Assembly (NCBI GenBank): GCA_009711765.1
Contig: VEND01000062.1
Location: 1-47,917 of the forward strand
Direction of reading: 5' to 3'
Source of the DNA: Bacillota bacterium
GTDB taxonomy: Bacteria; Bacillota; Clostridia; Tissierellales; MES13
Length of the DNA: 47,917 nucleotides
The notes under the pieces: generated by a model
Database searches by the model: none
Told to the model about the DNA's origin: nothing
Seen by the model: only the letters and a program-made list of their open reading frames with translations
In this document: piece after piece, positions 31,071-40,286 of the stretch
Layout: each line of letters starts with the position of its first letter
Position numbering within the stretch: the first letter of the stretch is position 1
Position numbers and translations under genes: made by a program

Positions 31071-32105
31071 TTATAGATTGTTATTGCTTAAAAACTCGTT
31101 ATATGTGTCTTCATTATATGGAACTGCTATTTCTCCATCTATAATTTTTTGTTTAAGTTCTTCAACTTCATTTAATAAATCTTCTGGTACGTGCTTATCT
31201 GATGTAGGTGCAATTCCAACTCCACCTTCAGCTAAACCATATACAACAGTTTGACCACCTGGGAAGTTTCCTTCTTTTAAGTCTTTAGCTATATTAAATA
31301 CTGCATTATCAACGCGCTTCATAGCTGATGTTAATACATTTTCTGGTGCTAAATGATTTTGATCTCTATCAACACCAATAGCCCATTTATCTTGTTCTTT
31401 AGCTGCTTCTATAACGCCGTCTCCAACTCCACCTGCTGCGTGGAATACAATGTCAGCGCCTTGCTGATACATTGAGTTTGCAATTGCTTTACCCTTAGCA
31501 GCATCTGTAAAGGATTCTGCATATTGTCTAATAACTTCTACATCTGAATTTGCATATTTAACACCTGCATGGTATCCATAGTCAAATCCATCTATTACTT
31601 CACCTCTCATACCACCAACAAATCCAACTTTTCCTGTCTTACTCATCTTAGCAGCTATGTATCCAACTAAGAAAGATGGCTGTTCTGCTTTAAATACAAC
31701 TCCAACTACATTTTCTGGTGTTTCCTTTCCATAAGCAAAATCAATAATTGCATATTTTTGCTCTGGGTTTTGCTTTGCTGCTTGTTTTATAGCATCTCCC
31801 ATTTTAAATCCTATACCCCAAATAAGGTCATTACCTGCATCTAATAACGTTTCCATATTTGGCTTATAATCAGCTTCTTGATTTGACTCTTGATAAGAAA
31901 TTCCTACTCCTAATTCCTCTTCAGCTCTTTGCAAACCTTCCCAAGCAGATTGGTTAAATGATTGGTCGTTAATTCCACCAACATCTGTAACCATTGCAAT
32001 ACTTGTCTTGTCTTCATTTGCTCCACCATTGCCTCCTGCACATCCTACAGACAATGTAAGCACTAATACTATTGATAAAACTAATGCTAAACTTCTTTTT
32101 AACAT
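31071..32105 (-). CDS. BMP family nucleoside-binding lipoprotein (BmpA/NupN-like)
   Basis: A 344-residue substrate-binding lipoprotein. The signal peptide ends with the lipobox LSVGC, so C22 is lipidated and anchors the protein outside the membrane. Family motifs: VTDVGGINDQSFNQSAWEG, GFKMGDAI, FVGGMRGEVIDGF, FHAAGGVGDGVIEAA and GVDRDQNHLAPENVLTSAMKR. Members bind purine nucleosides. GGAGGG precedes the ATG. The 187 bases upstream (32106-32292) contain TATAAT-like sequence at 32242-32252 with no good -35, and no purine riboswitch was seen. Confidence 0.92.
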   Translation of the reverse strand: MLKRSLALVLSIVLVLTLSVGCAGGNGGANEDKTSIAMVTDVGGINDQSFNQSAWEGLQRAEEELGVGISYQESNQEADYKPNMETLLDAGNDLIWGIGFKMGDAIKQAAKQNPEQKYAIIDFAYGKETPENVVGVVFKAEQPSFLVGYIAAKMSKTGKVGFVGGMRGEVIDGFDYGYHAGVKYANSDVEVIRQYAESFTDAAKGKAIANSMYQQGADIVFHAAGGVGDGVIEAAKEQDKWAIGVDRDQNHLAPENVLTSAMKRVDNAVFNIAKDLKEGNFPGGQTVVYGLAEGGVGIAPTSDKHVPEDLLNEVEELKQKIIDGEIAVPYNEDTYNEFLSNNNL

Positions 32106-32292
32106 AAAAACCCTCCTCTAATTATTAATGTCACTGTTGAAACAGAACTTCAACAACATACTATGTTTTCTACAAATCTTTAATTAATCCTTCTTTTTGT
32201 AAAAAAATTATGCTTCTGTAATAAATATGTTTGTTGTTGAGATTATATTATACAATATTTAACTTAATTTTTCTAATTTATTATAAAAAAGT

Positions 32293-32321
32293 AATAAAAA
32301 AGACCCTCATATAAGGGTCCT
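32293..32321 (-). terminator. Intrinsic terminator of the glycine reductase operon
   Basis: GGACCCTTATATGAGGGTC followed by TTTTTTATTAC on the minus strand, 25 bases after grdD. Confidence 0.9.
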
Positions 32322-32344
32322 TTACATAACAAAGATAAGTTTCT

Positions 32345-33523
32345 TTAACATGGGTCAGATTCTTTACTTACATATCCTTCCTTAGCTAAAATATCAATAG
32401 CCTTATCTAATCTTTCTTCATTAACCATAACTATTGGTCCAGTACAGCCCATTCCACTTTCTGCATATATTTTATTTTTCCAAAGAACCTTTACTGCAAC
32501 CTCTAAATCCATAATATCAATTCCTGATATTGAACCAGTTACAACTTCCTTTGGTGGTTGAGCTACTTCTTCTTCATCATCACTTTTTTTACTTTCTTTA
32601 TTTAATTTAGCTAATATATCTTCATATTTAGCCTTTTTAGCTTTTTTATGCTCATCTTTACTAACTGAAATAATATCTCCCTTAGCTACCTTAGCAGCAT
32701 AATTTAAAGCATTTGCAACAACAGGAGCTCCTGATGCCCTTGAAAGTATTAATATACTTCTTTTATATCCATCGCCTACACCTGGGCCATATCCATTTCC
32801 TAAAGCTTCATAGCTACCTCCAGTAGTATAGGATGAAAATACTTTCATTAATAAATTACCAGTTAAACTATCTGTAACCATTACATCTGGAGTTCCTGTC
32901 AATAAATCATTCCCTCTCATAACAGAACCACCATCTGATCTCATAGATTCAGCAAAGTTTATATCGTAACCATTTTCTTTAAGTTCTTTTAATGATCTTT
33001 CAACCTGTCTAGCTCCATCTACATTTAATATACCAACAGTTGGATTCTTAACTCCCATGGCTTTTGCAGCTATAATTCCATATAAACCATTTTTAACCAT
33101 AGCTTCAACTCTATTAGGTGAAGAAGTTCCTGTTGTTGTAGCTATAAACATCTCTTTACCAAATCCTGGTGTAACTACTCTACCTACAGTTGAAACACCA
33201 ATTGGGAAATTATAATGCATTGTTACTGCACTTTGTATGTTTCCATTATCTAATAACTCTTCCATTTTTCTATGTTGATCGTCTTCATCAGTAGCTTCAA
33301 CTACTTCTAAATCAGTTTCAACTTTTGGTCCTATAAGTACAACTTCAATAGAATCATCTTTACTTTGGGCTAACTCAGCACCCTTTACAATATTTTCAAC
33401 ACCATGTTCACTTCCAAGTAAAGTTATTCCAACTCGTACCTTTTGGCCAAACTGACCAGTTTCTAATGCATCTGCTATATCATTAAATACTTTTCCGATC
33501 ATATTATTAACTTTATCAGTCAT
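32345..33523 (-). CDS. grdD: Glycine reductase complex protein C subunit D
   Basis: A 392-residue subunit of protein C, which converts the Se-carboxymethyl group on GrdA to acetyl phosphate. With ATG 33523 the conserved Cys in ESGMGCTGPIVMV is residue 360, close to Cys359 recalled as the acetyl thioester site of the Eubacterium (Peptoclostridium) acidaminophilum enzyme. PlsX/phosphotransacetylase-like motifs include GYGPGVGDGYKRS. The ATG follows GAGGTGA by five bases; the GTG three codons earlier overlaps this site. Last gene of the operon, 35 bases after grdC. Confidence 0.95.
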   Translation of the reverse strand: MTDKVNNMIGKVFNDIADALETGQFGQKVRVGITLLGSEHGVENIVKGAELAQSKDDSIEVVLIGPKVETDLEVVEATDEDDQHRKMEELLDNGNIQSAVTMHYNFPIGVSTVGRVVTPGFGKEMFIATTTGTSSPNRVEAMVKNGLYGIIAAKAMGVKNPTVGILNVDGARQVERSLKELKENGYDINFAESMRSDGGSVMRGNDLLTGTPDVMVTDSLTGNLLMKVFSSYTTGGSYEALGNGYGPGVGDGYKRSILILSRASGAPVVANALNYAAKVAKGDIISVSKDEHKKAKKAKYEDILAKLNKESKKSDDEEEVAQPPKEVVTGSISGIDIMDLEVAVKVLWKNKIYAESGMGCTGPIVMVNEERLDKAIDILAKEGYVSKESDPC

Positions 33524-33558
33524 CCAACTCACCTCTATTCTTTGGAATTTTTCTTAAT

Positions 33559-35097
33559 CTACTCATCTGAGAATTGTGATGCAAAGTCTCTCATAGCTTT
33601 AGCTACCATTTTCTTAATAGTCTCTTCTGATGCTCCCTCTGTTTCTTCAGATTTACCATCATTTTTCTCCATTACTATTGAAACACCATCAAATAGGTTT
33701 GTCATACGTCCAAGGAAAAGACTTCCTTTACCAACTATCATTGCACTATTTATTTCGCCTTCAGCCATTGCATCCCTAGCAAATCCTACATAAGGTACCC
33801 CTGATGGTATATGGCCTTGAGTTGGAGCCCATCCTGGCATACCATGATTTTTAACAAAGTTTAGTAATTCTTTTCTTTCTAACTCTTTTCTCTTAACTCC
33901 CAATGCTCCGATCATTTTATAATTTGATGTTGGAACATCTCCTGCTCCTGCTGGTTTTGTAATATCTGGATTTTGCATCTCAACAGAATATTTATCTATA
34001 TCAGTTATTTTTAAGTCACCTTTATCTAGAGGATTTGTTATTAAAGAAGTTATAACAGCTTGTGGTGAAGATCCAGTTCCAACTGTATGTCTTCCAACTA
34101 AGTCTGTTCTTAATACTGGATTAATTCCGTCATTTTTACTAACTAATATAGCAAAGCCACCTAAAGTATCCTCTAAAACTGGCATATCCTTTTTAACATG
34201 GTCTTTACCATTCATTCCGAGTTTTGCTGTTGCACCACCGGCAACTACTACTACGTTATCATAAGTCCCTGCTTGAACTAATGAAGCAGCTTCTATTAAA
34301 GAGTGAGTTGGTGCTGCACAGAATCCTCTTGTATCTGAACCTGTAGCATTAACACAACCTGTTATTTCACCTATAGATTTAGCGAAGTTTCCTCCACCCC
34401 TTTGATTCATATCTCCACAGGCTTCTTCTGAACATTCAACTATATAATCTATATTTTCTGGATCTATATCATTTTTATTTAATAAATTTAACATAGCCAA
34501 TGCACCAGAAGCTTTAACAACAATGTTTTCATATATTGTATGGGCATTTAAATTAATATCTACATCATGAGCTCTATTTACACATCCAATAACTTTTCCA
34601 TCATTATAAATAGGTTCAGCTTCATATTTTTCAATGTGATTTTCTATATCTTCTAATTCTTCTCCCTCTTTAAGCTTATTAATTAATTCATCAGTTATCA
34701 AAGGATGATTTTCTAACTTTTCTTTAACATCACTAACAAAGGATTTCTCTAGTGATACTAAGTCAAAAACATCAACTATTTTCATTAATCCTATAAACTC
34801 ATCCTGTGGCATTATTTCTCCATACTTACCAAATCTATTAGCATCTTCTATTTTTTTATCATACCAAGGCATTTTATATTCACTTAATTTTTCTGGTGTT
34901 ATATTACCTATGTATGTTTGATTTGGTGGGTAACTAACCGTTTCTTGATAACTTCTTAGATGATTAGGTAATTTTTTTAAGTATTCTGATTCTGGGTTTA
35001 CAACCCTCTCTGTAGTTTGTGTAGTACCATTATGAAGTACCATATCCGGAGTATGTACTAATACATATCCAGATCCTTTTACAACTGAAAATGACAT
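33559..35097 (-). CDS. grdC: Glycine reductase complex protein C subunit C
   Basis: A 512-residue protein C subunit related to thiolase/FabH-type condensing enzymes. FCAAPTHSLIEAA holds a likely active-site Cys; CGDMNQRGGGNFAKSIGEITG, and VGTGSSPQAV near a conserved His, are family-typical. With GrdD it liberates acetyl phosphate by arsenate/phosphate-dependent cleavage. ATG 35097 lies eight bases after GGAGGTGA; the earlier ATG (35115) contains that ribosome site. The 126-base gap to grdB carries a perfect stem-loop. Confidence 0.95.
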   Translation of the reverse strand: MSFSVVKGSGYVLVHTPDMVLHNGTTQTTERVVNPESEYLKKLPNHLRSYQETVSYPPNQTYIGNITPEKLSEYKMPWYDKKIEDANRFGKYGEIMPQDEFIGLMKIVDVFDLVSLEKSFVSDVKEKLENHPLITDELINKLKEGEELEDIENHIEKYEAEPIYNDGKVIGCVNRAHDVDINLNAHTIYENIVVKASGALAMLNLLNKNDIDPENIDYIVECSEEACGDMNQRGGGNFAKSIGEITGCVNATGSDTRGFCAAPTHSLIEAASLVQAGTYDNVVVVAGGATAKLGMNGKDHVKKDMPVLEDTLGGFAILVSKNDGINPVLRTDLVGRHTVGTGSSPQAVITSLITNPLDKGDLKITDIDKYSVEMQNPDITKPAGAGDVPTSNYKMIGALGVKRKELERKELLNFVKNHGMPGWAPTQGHIPSGVPYVGFARDAMAEGEINSAMIVGKGSLFLGRMTNLFDGVSIVMEKNDGKSEETEGASEETIKKMVAKAMRDFASQFSDE

Positions 35098-35185
35098 AAT
35101 TTGACTCACCTCCATGAATTTTAAAAAACAAATAAATATTTTATGAACAAGTTAGTAATTAACACTAAGGTTATAATGATTTTAT

Positions 35186-35213
35186 AAGAGGGTGATAAAA
35201 TTATCACCCTCTT
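35186..35213 (-). promoter_or_regulatory. Perfect stem-loop between grdB and grdC
   Basis: AAGAGGGTGATAA pairs perfectly with TTATCACCCTCTT around a two-base loop. On the minus strand it is followed by ATAAAATC, not a U-run, which suggests RNA stabilisation or partial termination rather than a full stop between the PB and PC genes. Confidence 0.65.
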
Positions 35214-35223
35214 TATATATTAA

Positions 35224-36534
35224 TTAAGCTTCAAATACAGTTTGGCCATCAACTTCAGTTTCTAAAGCTTCTAAAGCTTTTTCTACTAAGCCTCTTCTTA
35301 ATTGTTTTTCCTCATCAGCTTCTAATGCTGGGTTTCCTAATGGATGAGGAATAGCTATTGTTGGTACTATTCTATTAGCTCCAACAGTTTTTGAAATTGG
35401 TACCACTGTACACATATGAACAACAGGAATTCCTGCTCTTTCAATTTCTTTTACCATCGTTGCACCGCAACGTGTACAAGTACCTCAGGTAGATGTTAAT
35501 ATAACTGCATCTACTCCATCAGCTACTAATTCCTTTGCAAATTCCTCTGCAAAAGCTTTAGAGCTTGCAACTGCAGTACCATTACCTGTAGTAGTATAGA
35601 AGAATTTGTGTAACTCTCCTATTCTTCCTTCTTTTTCTAAATCTCTTAATACATCAACTGGTAATACTCTATCTGAATCTTCATTTGCATAAACTGGGTC
35701 ATAACCACCATGGGCAGTTTCATGAGTTTCTTCAGTTAAATTATTAAAATCAGATATATCATACTTACCATATTTTGAAGCACTTGAAGACTCAATATGA
35801 TCAGGGTTATCCTTAGGTACAATACCTCCTGATGTTACTAAAGCAACCTTTGCTTTAGATAAGTCCTTAACAGCTGGATTTGCATCTACTCTATCAAAAT
35901 CTGGCATTGCAAATTCTGTTTTGAATTCCTCGCCTTTAAGTTTCTTAACAAGCATATCAACAGCTCTTTCAGCACCTCTTTTTTCAGCGAAATAATTCTT
36001 TCTAACACCCATTGGCATATAGTGTTCTTCTTCAGGAGAACCTATTTCTTCACCTTTAGCTAATTTTACTGCTAGGGGTGCCATAGATTTAACAGCTTTT
36101 CTCATACCTGCTGCACTATTTCTTGTTTCAACTATATGAACACTTTTCTTAAACATATCCGCTCCAGGGTTTTCTTCATACATTCCTGTTATAACGGGGA
36201 TATTTAACTCTTCTTTAACTGCATCTGTAATAGTACCACAAGCAACTCCATATCTTCCTGCATTAAAAGCTGGGCCTGCCATGAATAAGTCAGGGTCATA
36301 TTCCTTAACCATTTCAATAACTTTAGCCTTTGCTTCTTCTAAATTTTCATTAAAGTAAGAATCACCACATATAACTGTAGCAACTATTTCAGCATCATCA
36401 CCAAACTTTTTATTAAAAGCCATACCTGGTCCTACGACACCTTCTCTTACTTCTGGTTTATAATCTGCTTTCTCTTCTCCACCAATACCGGCAAAGAACT
36501 GATTTATATAATGTACTACTTTCAGTTTACTCAT
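35224..36534 (-). CDS. grdB: Glycine reductase protein B, selenoprotein subunit
   Basis: A 436-residue glycine-specific substrate-activating subunit. The frame is interrupted by TGA at 35485-35487, in the context ILTST-U-GTCTRCGATMVKEIERAG, the known selenocysteine site of GrdB; Sec is residue 350. The Sec is followed by CTRC cysteines, and downstream codons continue the conserved C-terminus (GIPVVHMCTVVPIS) to the stop at 35224. It binds glycine as a Schiff base with the GrdE-derived subunits and passes the carboxymethyl group to GrdA. The ribosome site is an unusual run of seven G. A stem-loop fit for SECIS lies 12 bases after the TGA. Without Sec readthrough the protein would end at residue 349. 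Confidence 0.96.
35458..35472 (-). promoter_or_regulatory. Probable bacterial SECIS apical hairpin in grdB
   Basis: On the minus strand CGTTGC-GGT-GCAACG forms a six-pair stem with a GGT loop, starting 12 bases after the TGA codon. Spacing and a GGU-containing loop resemble the E. coli SelB-binding hairpin of fdhF. Inferred from shape only. Confidence 0.6.
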
Positions 36535-36569
36535 TGTTTCCCCCCCTCTCTTATTTTCGGGTGTATTTA

Positions 36570-37046
36570 TTAGTCATCAAATTTACAGAACTCTTCTCTT
36601 ATATCAGTCATTTCTTCTATTATTTCATCTACATCAAGTACCATTTCCATCATACCTATCTGCTCATCATATACATCTGCGTCTACTTCATCTTTAAATT
36701 CTGGTTCAACTGCATGATATACTCTTAGTCCTAACTGGACTCCTGCTAATGGACCTGCGAAAGTAGGGTCACCTGCTGTTACAGTTTCAGCTGCTAGTCC
36801 TGCTGCTTCGCCTTCTGCAGCACCTAAAACAACTATAACATTTTCAGCTCCGTGTTTATCAGTTAAATCTTTAACCCTTCTTTGGTTTTCTAAGTCCATA
36901 GCACCTGCAGCAGTTCAGACAAAACACTCAGTTGATGAAAAAACTACTTCAGCTTCAGTTGATTTAAGACATTCTTCCATAGCTGGGCCTGGAATTCCGT
37001 CTCTATCACCGATGATTATTACTTTCTTACCATCGTATCTTCCCAT
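36570..37046 (-). CDS. grdA: Glycine/sarcosine/betaine reductase selenoprotein A
   Basis: A 158-residue small selenoprotein shared by all substrate-specific reductases. Starting at ATG 37046 ([17 protein letters not shown]), the frame meets TGA at 36915-36917 in [16 protein letters not shown]; this is the classical CxxU redox motif, with Sec at residue 44. It accepts the carboxymethyl group from protein B on Sec, hands it to protein C, and is reduced by thioredoxin. Everything after the TGA keeps the family sequence to the stop, so this is not a pseudogene. It lies 19 bases after grdE and 35 before grdB. I could not identify a clean SECIS stem after its TGA. Confidence 0.97.
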
Positions 37047-37065
37047 TTTAACCATCCTTTCTTTT

Positions 37066-38352
37066 TTAATATCCTTTTGCACTTAATTTATTAAATCCAA
37101 GTTCATTTGTTGCTCCTGTTATAGCCTGTAATTCAACAACAATAGAACCATCTTTTTCTAAACTTCCATCAAATCCTCCGGCTATTGAATCTACTGGTTC
37201 AATATGCCCTATTATCTTATCCATTGGTGGTAATTTAATAACTTCGTTTGCATTACCTCCAGTTACAACAGCATTTGCCTTCGGATCAGCATCTGCTAAT
37301 GGTTGACTTGCTCCATCTCTTCCTGCATACTCATCTGTAACTATAACTGTTTTAATACCTTTTTCTTCTATCTTCTTACAGTTCATAATTAAATCTGTAT
37401 CAGGATTTCCAAAACCTTCTTGTGATATTATAACTCCATCTACTCCTAGATATTCTGCTAATTTAGCTGCCCAATTAGAAGATCTCTCTTTATCAGCTAA
37501 ATAAACATTTTCATTTGTTATAATCATACCAACAAAGTTAAATTCCTTACCATGCTTATCAAATAAGTCATGTATAACAGGGTTATTTAAATGATGATAT
37601 GTTGTATTTTTATCACAAGCAGATACACAGTTACCACTTATAATTGCACCATCCATTATCTCAGTAGGTCCAATTAAAGTTGATAGAGTTTTCTTTGCAT
37701 CAACTCCATATACATAAGTGTCGTGTAATAAACCTTGACTTTGTAGCATTTGTACATAGGCTACCTTTGGTAATTCAGGATATTTTTCAACACTCTTTAA
37801 TAAAGGTAGTGATTCATAAGACTTTACCTCATCTGGTTTTATATCCTTAGCTACTTCTCCAAAATATCTTGCTGCTTTAAGTCCTGCCATTCTCACAGCT
37901 TTTTCATGTTCATGCTGTTTTAAATCATCCTTTGGTTCACAGATTAAAACAACATTATTTAACTTAGAAAATGGTGTGTAATCAGCTCCTGGGCCTGTCA
38001 TATCAATTATACCCTCTTGGAAACCAACTATCTTACCAGTTGTTACAACTGCTGCTCCCTTTAAAACATTTGTTTTTCCAGTTCCAACAGTGTCAACTTT
38101 TGATAAAACTCCAGGGAATATCCCTCCTGGTCCATCAACTTTCACTCTAGGTTCAATTACATCCTTTACAGGTGTAATTCTTATACTATCACCTGGTTTT
38201 GCTAACTCAACATCAACACTTTTTAGATGCTCATCTTCACTTATAAGTGAAATAAGCTCCTCTTTGTTTACTATTAAAGTGCCATTTTCAACTTTAGTAT
38301 CTTCACCAAATTTTACATCTTTGATGAATATATTACCTAATTCCAGGTTCAT
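37066..38352 (-). CDS. grdE: Glycine reductase protein B proprotein GrdE
   Basis: A 428-residue proprotein that is cleaved into two protein B subunits. The cleavage motif [16 protein letters not shown] is present; with ATG 38352 the cysteine is residue 242, the position recalled for E. acidaminophilum GrdE, where cleavage creates a carbonyl group for glycine binding. The ATG stands five bases after GGGAGGTGA, while the GTG three codons earlier lies in that site. N-terminus [16 protein letters not shown] is family-typical. Located between trxA and grdA. Confidence 0.96.
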   Translation of the reverse strand: MNLELGNIFIKDVKFGEDTKVENGTLIVNKEELISLISEDEHLKSVDVELAKPGDSIRITPVKDVIEPRVKVDGPGGIFPGVLSKVDTVGTGKTNVLKGAAVVTTGKIVGFQEGIIDMTGPGADYTPFSKLNNVVLICEPKDDLKQHEHEKAVRMAGLKAARYFGEVAKDIKPDEVKSYESLPLLKSVEKYPELPKVAYVQMLQSQGLLHDTYVYGVDAKKTLSTLIGPTEIMDGAIISGNCVSACDKNTTYHHLNNPVIHDLFDKHGKEFNFVGMIITNENVYLADKERSSNWAAKLAEYLGVDGVIISQEGFGNPDTDLIMNCKKIEEKGIKTVIVTDEYAGRDGASQPLADADPKANAVVTGGNANEVIKLPPMDKIIGHIEPVDSIAGGFDGSLEKDGSIVVELQAITGATNELGFNKLSAKGY

Positions 38353-38380
38353 ACAACTCACCTCCCTTTGATATTGGCAA

Positions 38381-38410
38381 TTATCTTAGCAAATTAATTT
38401 GCTAAGATAA
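38381..38410 (-). promoter_or_regulatory. 30-base perfect palindrome between trxA and grdE
   Basis: TTATCTTAGCAAATT followed by its exact inverse complement. There is no U-run on the minus strand after it, so a processing/stability element or a protein-binding site is more likely than a full terminator. Confidence 0.65.
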
Positions 38411-38432
38411 CTACAATTCCTTAAAGTATATA

Positions 38433-38747
38433 TTAAACATACTTTTTTATCATTTTTTCAATGTTTGCTGCTGTTGCTTCTTCCTTTGTTACTTCTTCAA
38501 CTTTTTCTCCATCTTTATAGATTACTATTGTAGGTAAACCTAAAACCTTTTGCTTTATAGCAAGTCTTCTTGCTTTTGCTGTATTAAGTTTACAGAATTT
38601 GATACTGTCATATTTCTTTTCTAACTCTTCTACGTGTGGCATTAATGCTTTACAAGGCTCACACCCATCACTCCAAAAGTCAACTAACACATATCCATCT
38701 TCATTTAATACTTCATCTTTAAATGTTTTCTTATCAACTTGTAACAT
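38433..38747 (-). CDS. trxA: Thioredoxin of the glycine reductase system
   Basis: A 104-residue thioredoxin fold. The active site is WSDGCEPCK (C29, C32) instead of the usual WCGPC; Gly-Cys active sites of this kind are found in thioredoxins of glycine-reducing bacteria. A cis-Pro motif [13 protein letters not shown] is present. It reduces GrdA after each cycle. GGAGGG precedes the ATG; 21 bases after trxB. Confidence 0.95.
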   Translation of the reverse strand: MLQVDKKTFKDEVLNEDGYVLVDFWSDGCEPCKALMPHVEELEKKYDSIKFCKLNTAKARRLAIKQKVLGLPTIVIYKDGEKVEEVTKEEATAANIEKMIKKYV

Positions 38748-38768
38748 TTAAAACCCTCCTTATATTTT

Positions 38769-39716
38769 TTATTCACTAAAATTATGTTCTATATACTTCT
38801 CTGCCTGTGTAGCTGCAATAGCTCCATCGGCAGTAGCTGTAACCACTTGTCTTAAGGACTTAACTCTACAATCCCCTGCTGCAAACACACCATCTATATT
38901 AGTTTTCATATTATCATCAGTAGGTATATATCCTCTTTCATCTAAAGTAATTTTACCTTTAAATAACTCTGTTTGAGGAATGTAGCCTATGAATACAAAG
39001 ATTCCAAATGTTCCATCTTCTTCATCTGCTTTTATTTCTGTTTCTTCTCCTGTTTCTCTATTTCTTAATACCATACCTTCAACTATGCCATCACCTTTAA
39101 CTTCTTTAACTTCACTATTCCAAATGAAATCTATCTTATCATTATTAAAAGCTTTCTCTTGGATAGACTTAGCAGCTCTTAATTCATCTCTTCTATGTAC
39201 TATAGTTACTTTTCTAGCAAATTTAGATAAGAAAAGTGATTCTTCAACCGCTGTGTCTCCTCCACCTATTGAGTAAACTTCAAAGTCTTCAAAGAAAGCT
39301 CCATCACAAGTAGCACAATATGAAACTCCTTTACCTGTTAATTCCTTTTCTCCAGGTGCTCCTAATAATCTTGGTTTAGCTCCTGTAGCTACAATAACAC
39401 TTTTTGCTTTGTACTCTCCATTTTCCCCTTTAAGTACTTTGATTTTTCCTTCTAATTCAACATCGTTAATTGTATCTGTTACCCTTTCAACACCAAAGCT
39501 TTCAACTTGCTCAACCATTCTTGCTATTAAAGATGGTCCCGTTGGATCTTTAACTGATCCTGGATAATTTTCTATCTCCTCTGTAGTAACTATTTGTCCT
39601 CCAGCCTTTTCTTTCTCAAGTACTAAAGTTTTCATTCTAGCCCTTCCTGCATATAAACCAGCAGTTAAACCAGCTGGACCAGAACCAACAACTACAACAT
39701 CATAAACATTTTCCAT
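38769..39716 (-). CDS. trxB: Thioredoxin reductase (NADPH type)
   Basis: A 315-residue flavoprotein. FAD motif VVVGSGPAGLTAGLYAGRA (8-26), redox-active C134-A-T-C137 (SYCATCDG), NADPH motifs GGGDTAVEE and HRRDELRA, and the closing FAD motif GVFAAGDCR. The HRR pattern favours NADPH over ferredoxin as donor. ATG 39716 lies six bases after AAAGGAGTG; the frame stays open 11 codons further upstream without a ribosome site. It feeds electrons to TrxA for glycine reduction. Confidence 0.96.
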   Translation of the reverse strand: MENVYDVVVVGSGPAGLTAGLYAGRARMKTLVLEKEKAGGQIVTTEEIENYPGSVKDPTGPSLIARMVEQVESFGVERVTDTINDVELEGKIKVLKGENGEYKAKSVIVATGAKPRLLGAPGEKELTGKGVSYCATCDGAFFEDFEVYSIGGGDTAVEESLFLSKFARKVTIVHRRDELRAAKSIQEKAFNNDKIDFIWNSEVKEVKGDGIVEGMVLRNRETGEETEIKADEEDGTFGIFVFIGYIPQTELFKGKITLDERGYIPTDDNMKTNIDGVFAAGDCRVKSLRQVVTATADGAIAATQAEKYIEHNFSE

Positions 39717-39735
39717 TTCATTCACTCCTTTATAT

Positions 39736-40104
39736 TTATTTAATTGCATTTTTAATTAAAGTTAAGTCAATAGTCTGAAAATCAGAAAGTATTTCTTCTG
39801 ACCAATCAGGAGTTTTAAAATCCTTAATAAACTTTTTAGCTGTATGAATACTATTTTCTATTGTAATTAAAGAATCAGTATCCAAATCATCTTTATCCAT
39901 AGAAATCATAATTGACTTGTATGGAGTTTCATTAGGTTTAATACTTCCTGAAAGAGGATGAGTTAACAATTTATGTCCTTTATGAATTCTATCCCTAACT
40001 TTTTTTAGTATTTCCATATAATCTGTATAATAATACTCTACTTTAATTATTTTTTCTAATTCTTCTTTTACTAAAGGATTATTTGTTATTATTATTTCTT
40101 TCAT
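39736..40104 (-). CDS. grdX: GrdX, glycine reductase operon protein
   Basis: A 122-residue soluble protein conserved as the first gene of grd operons; its function is unknown. The N-terminus MKEIIITNNPLVKEEL and the GHKLLTHPLSGSIKPNETPYK stretch fit the family. ATG 40104 follows GGAGTGGT. The frame is open another 50 codons upstream, but that extension would cover the leader near the terminator and has no family similarity. It lies 19 bases before trxB. Confidence 0.88.
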   Translation of the reverse strand: MKEIIITNNPLVKEELEKIIKVEYYYTDYMEILKKVRDRIHKGHKLLTHPLSGSIKPNETPYKSIMISMDKDDLDTDSLITIENSIHTAKKFIKDFKTPDWSEEILSDFQTIDLTLIKNAIK

Positions 40105-40237
40105 TAGCACCACTCCAAAGGTAACGTTTTCATTGAAATATTTACCTATACTTCCAAAACTGATCTTCCTATAGATATATAACCTATTACGAATATTTAA
40201 ATAATTTAAGTGTCTTATTTTAAACAAAGAAAGATAA

Positions 40238-40286
40238 CAAAAACAGAGCATCAAACACCTTTAAATAAGGTGCCGACGCTCTGTTT
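40238..40286 (-). terminator. Riboswitch-controlled intrinsic terminator in the grd leader
   Basis: On the minus strand ACAGAGC (40278-40284) pairs with GCTCTGT (40243-40249); an inner stem CACCTT/AAGGTG extends it, and TTTTT follows. Its 5' arm can instead pair with the 5' strand of the second glycine aptamer (40347-40352). Confidence 0.85.

Noticed and set aside
32106-32292. Purine riboswitch before the nucleoside transporter operon
   Set aside because: None of the conserved purine aptamer core blocks could be found; only AT-rich DNA, a short GTTGAA/TTCAAC repeat and a weak -10 are present.
35457-35487. grdB regarded as a frameshifted or disrupted pseudogene
   Set aside because: The interruption is a single in-frame TGA at the known Sec position, with conserved sequence on both sides.
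36915-36917. TGA in grdA regarded as a nonsense mutation
   Set aside because: It sits in the canonical CFV-U motif at residue 44, with the intact family sequence after it.
40105-40254. Fifty-codon N-terminal extension of grdX
   Set aside because: It starts beside the terminator stem, lacks a ribosome site and lacks family similarity, whereas ATG 40104 has GGAGTGGT and the usual GrdX start.
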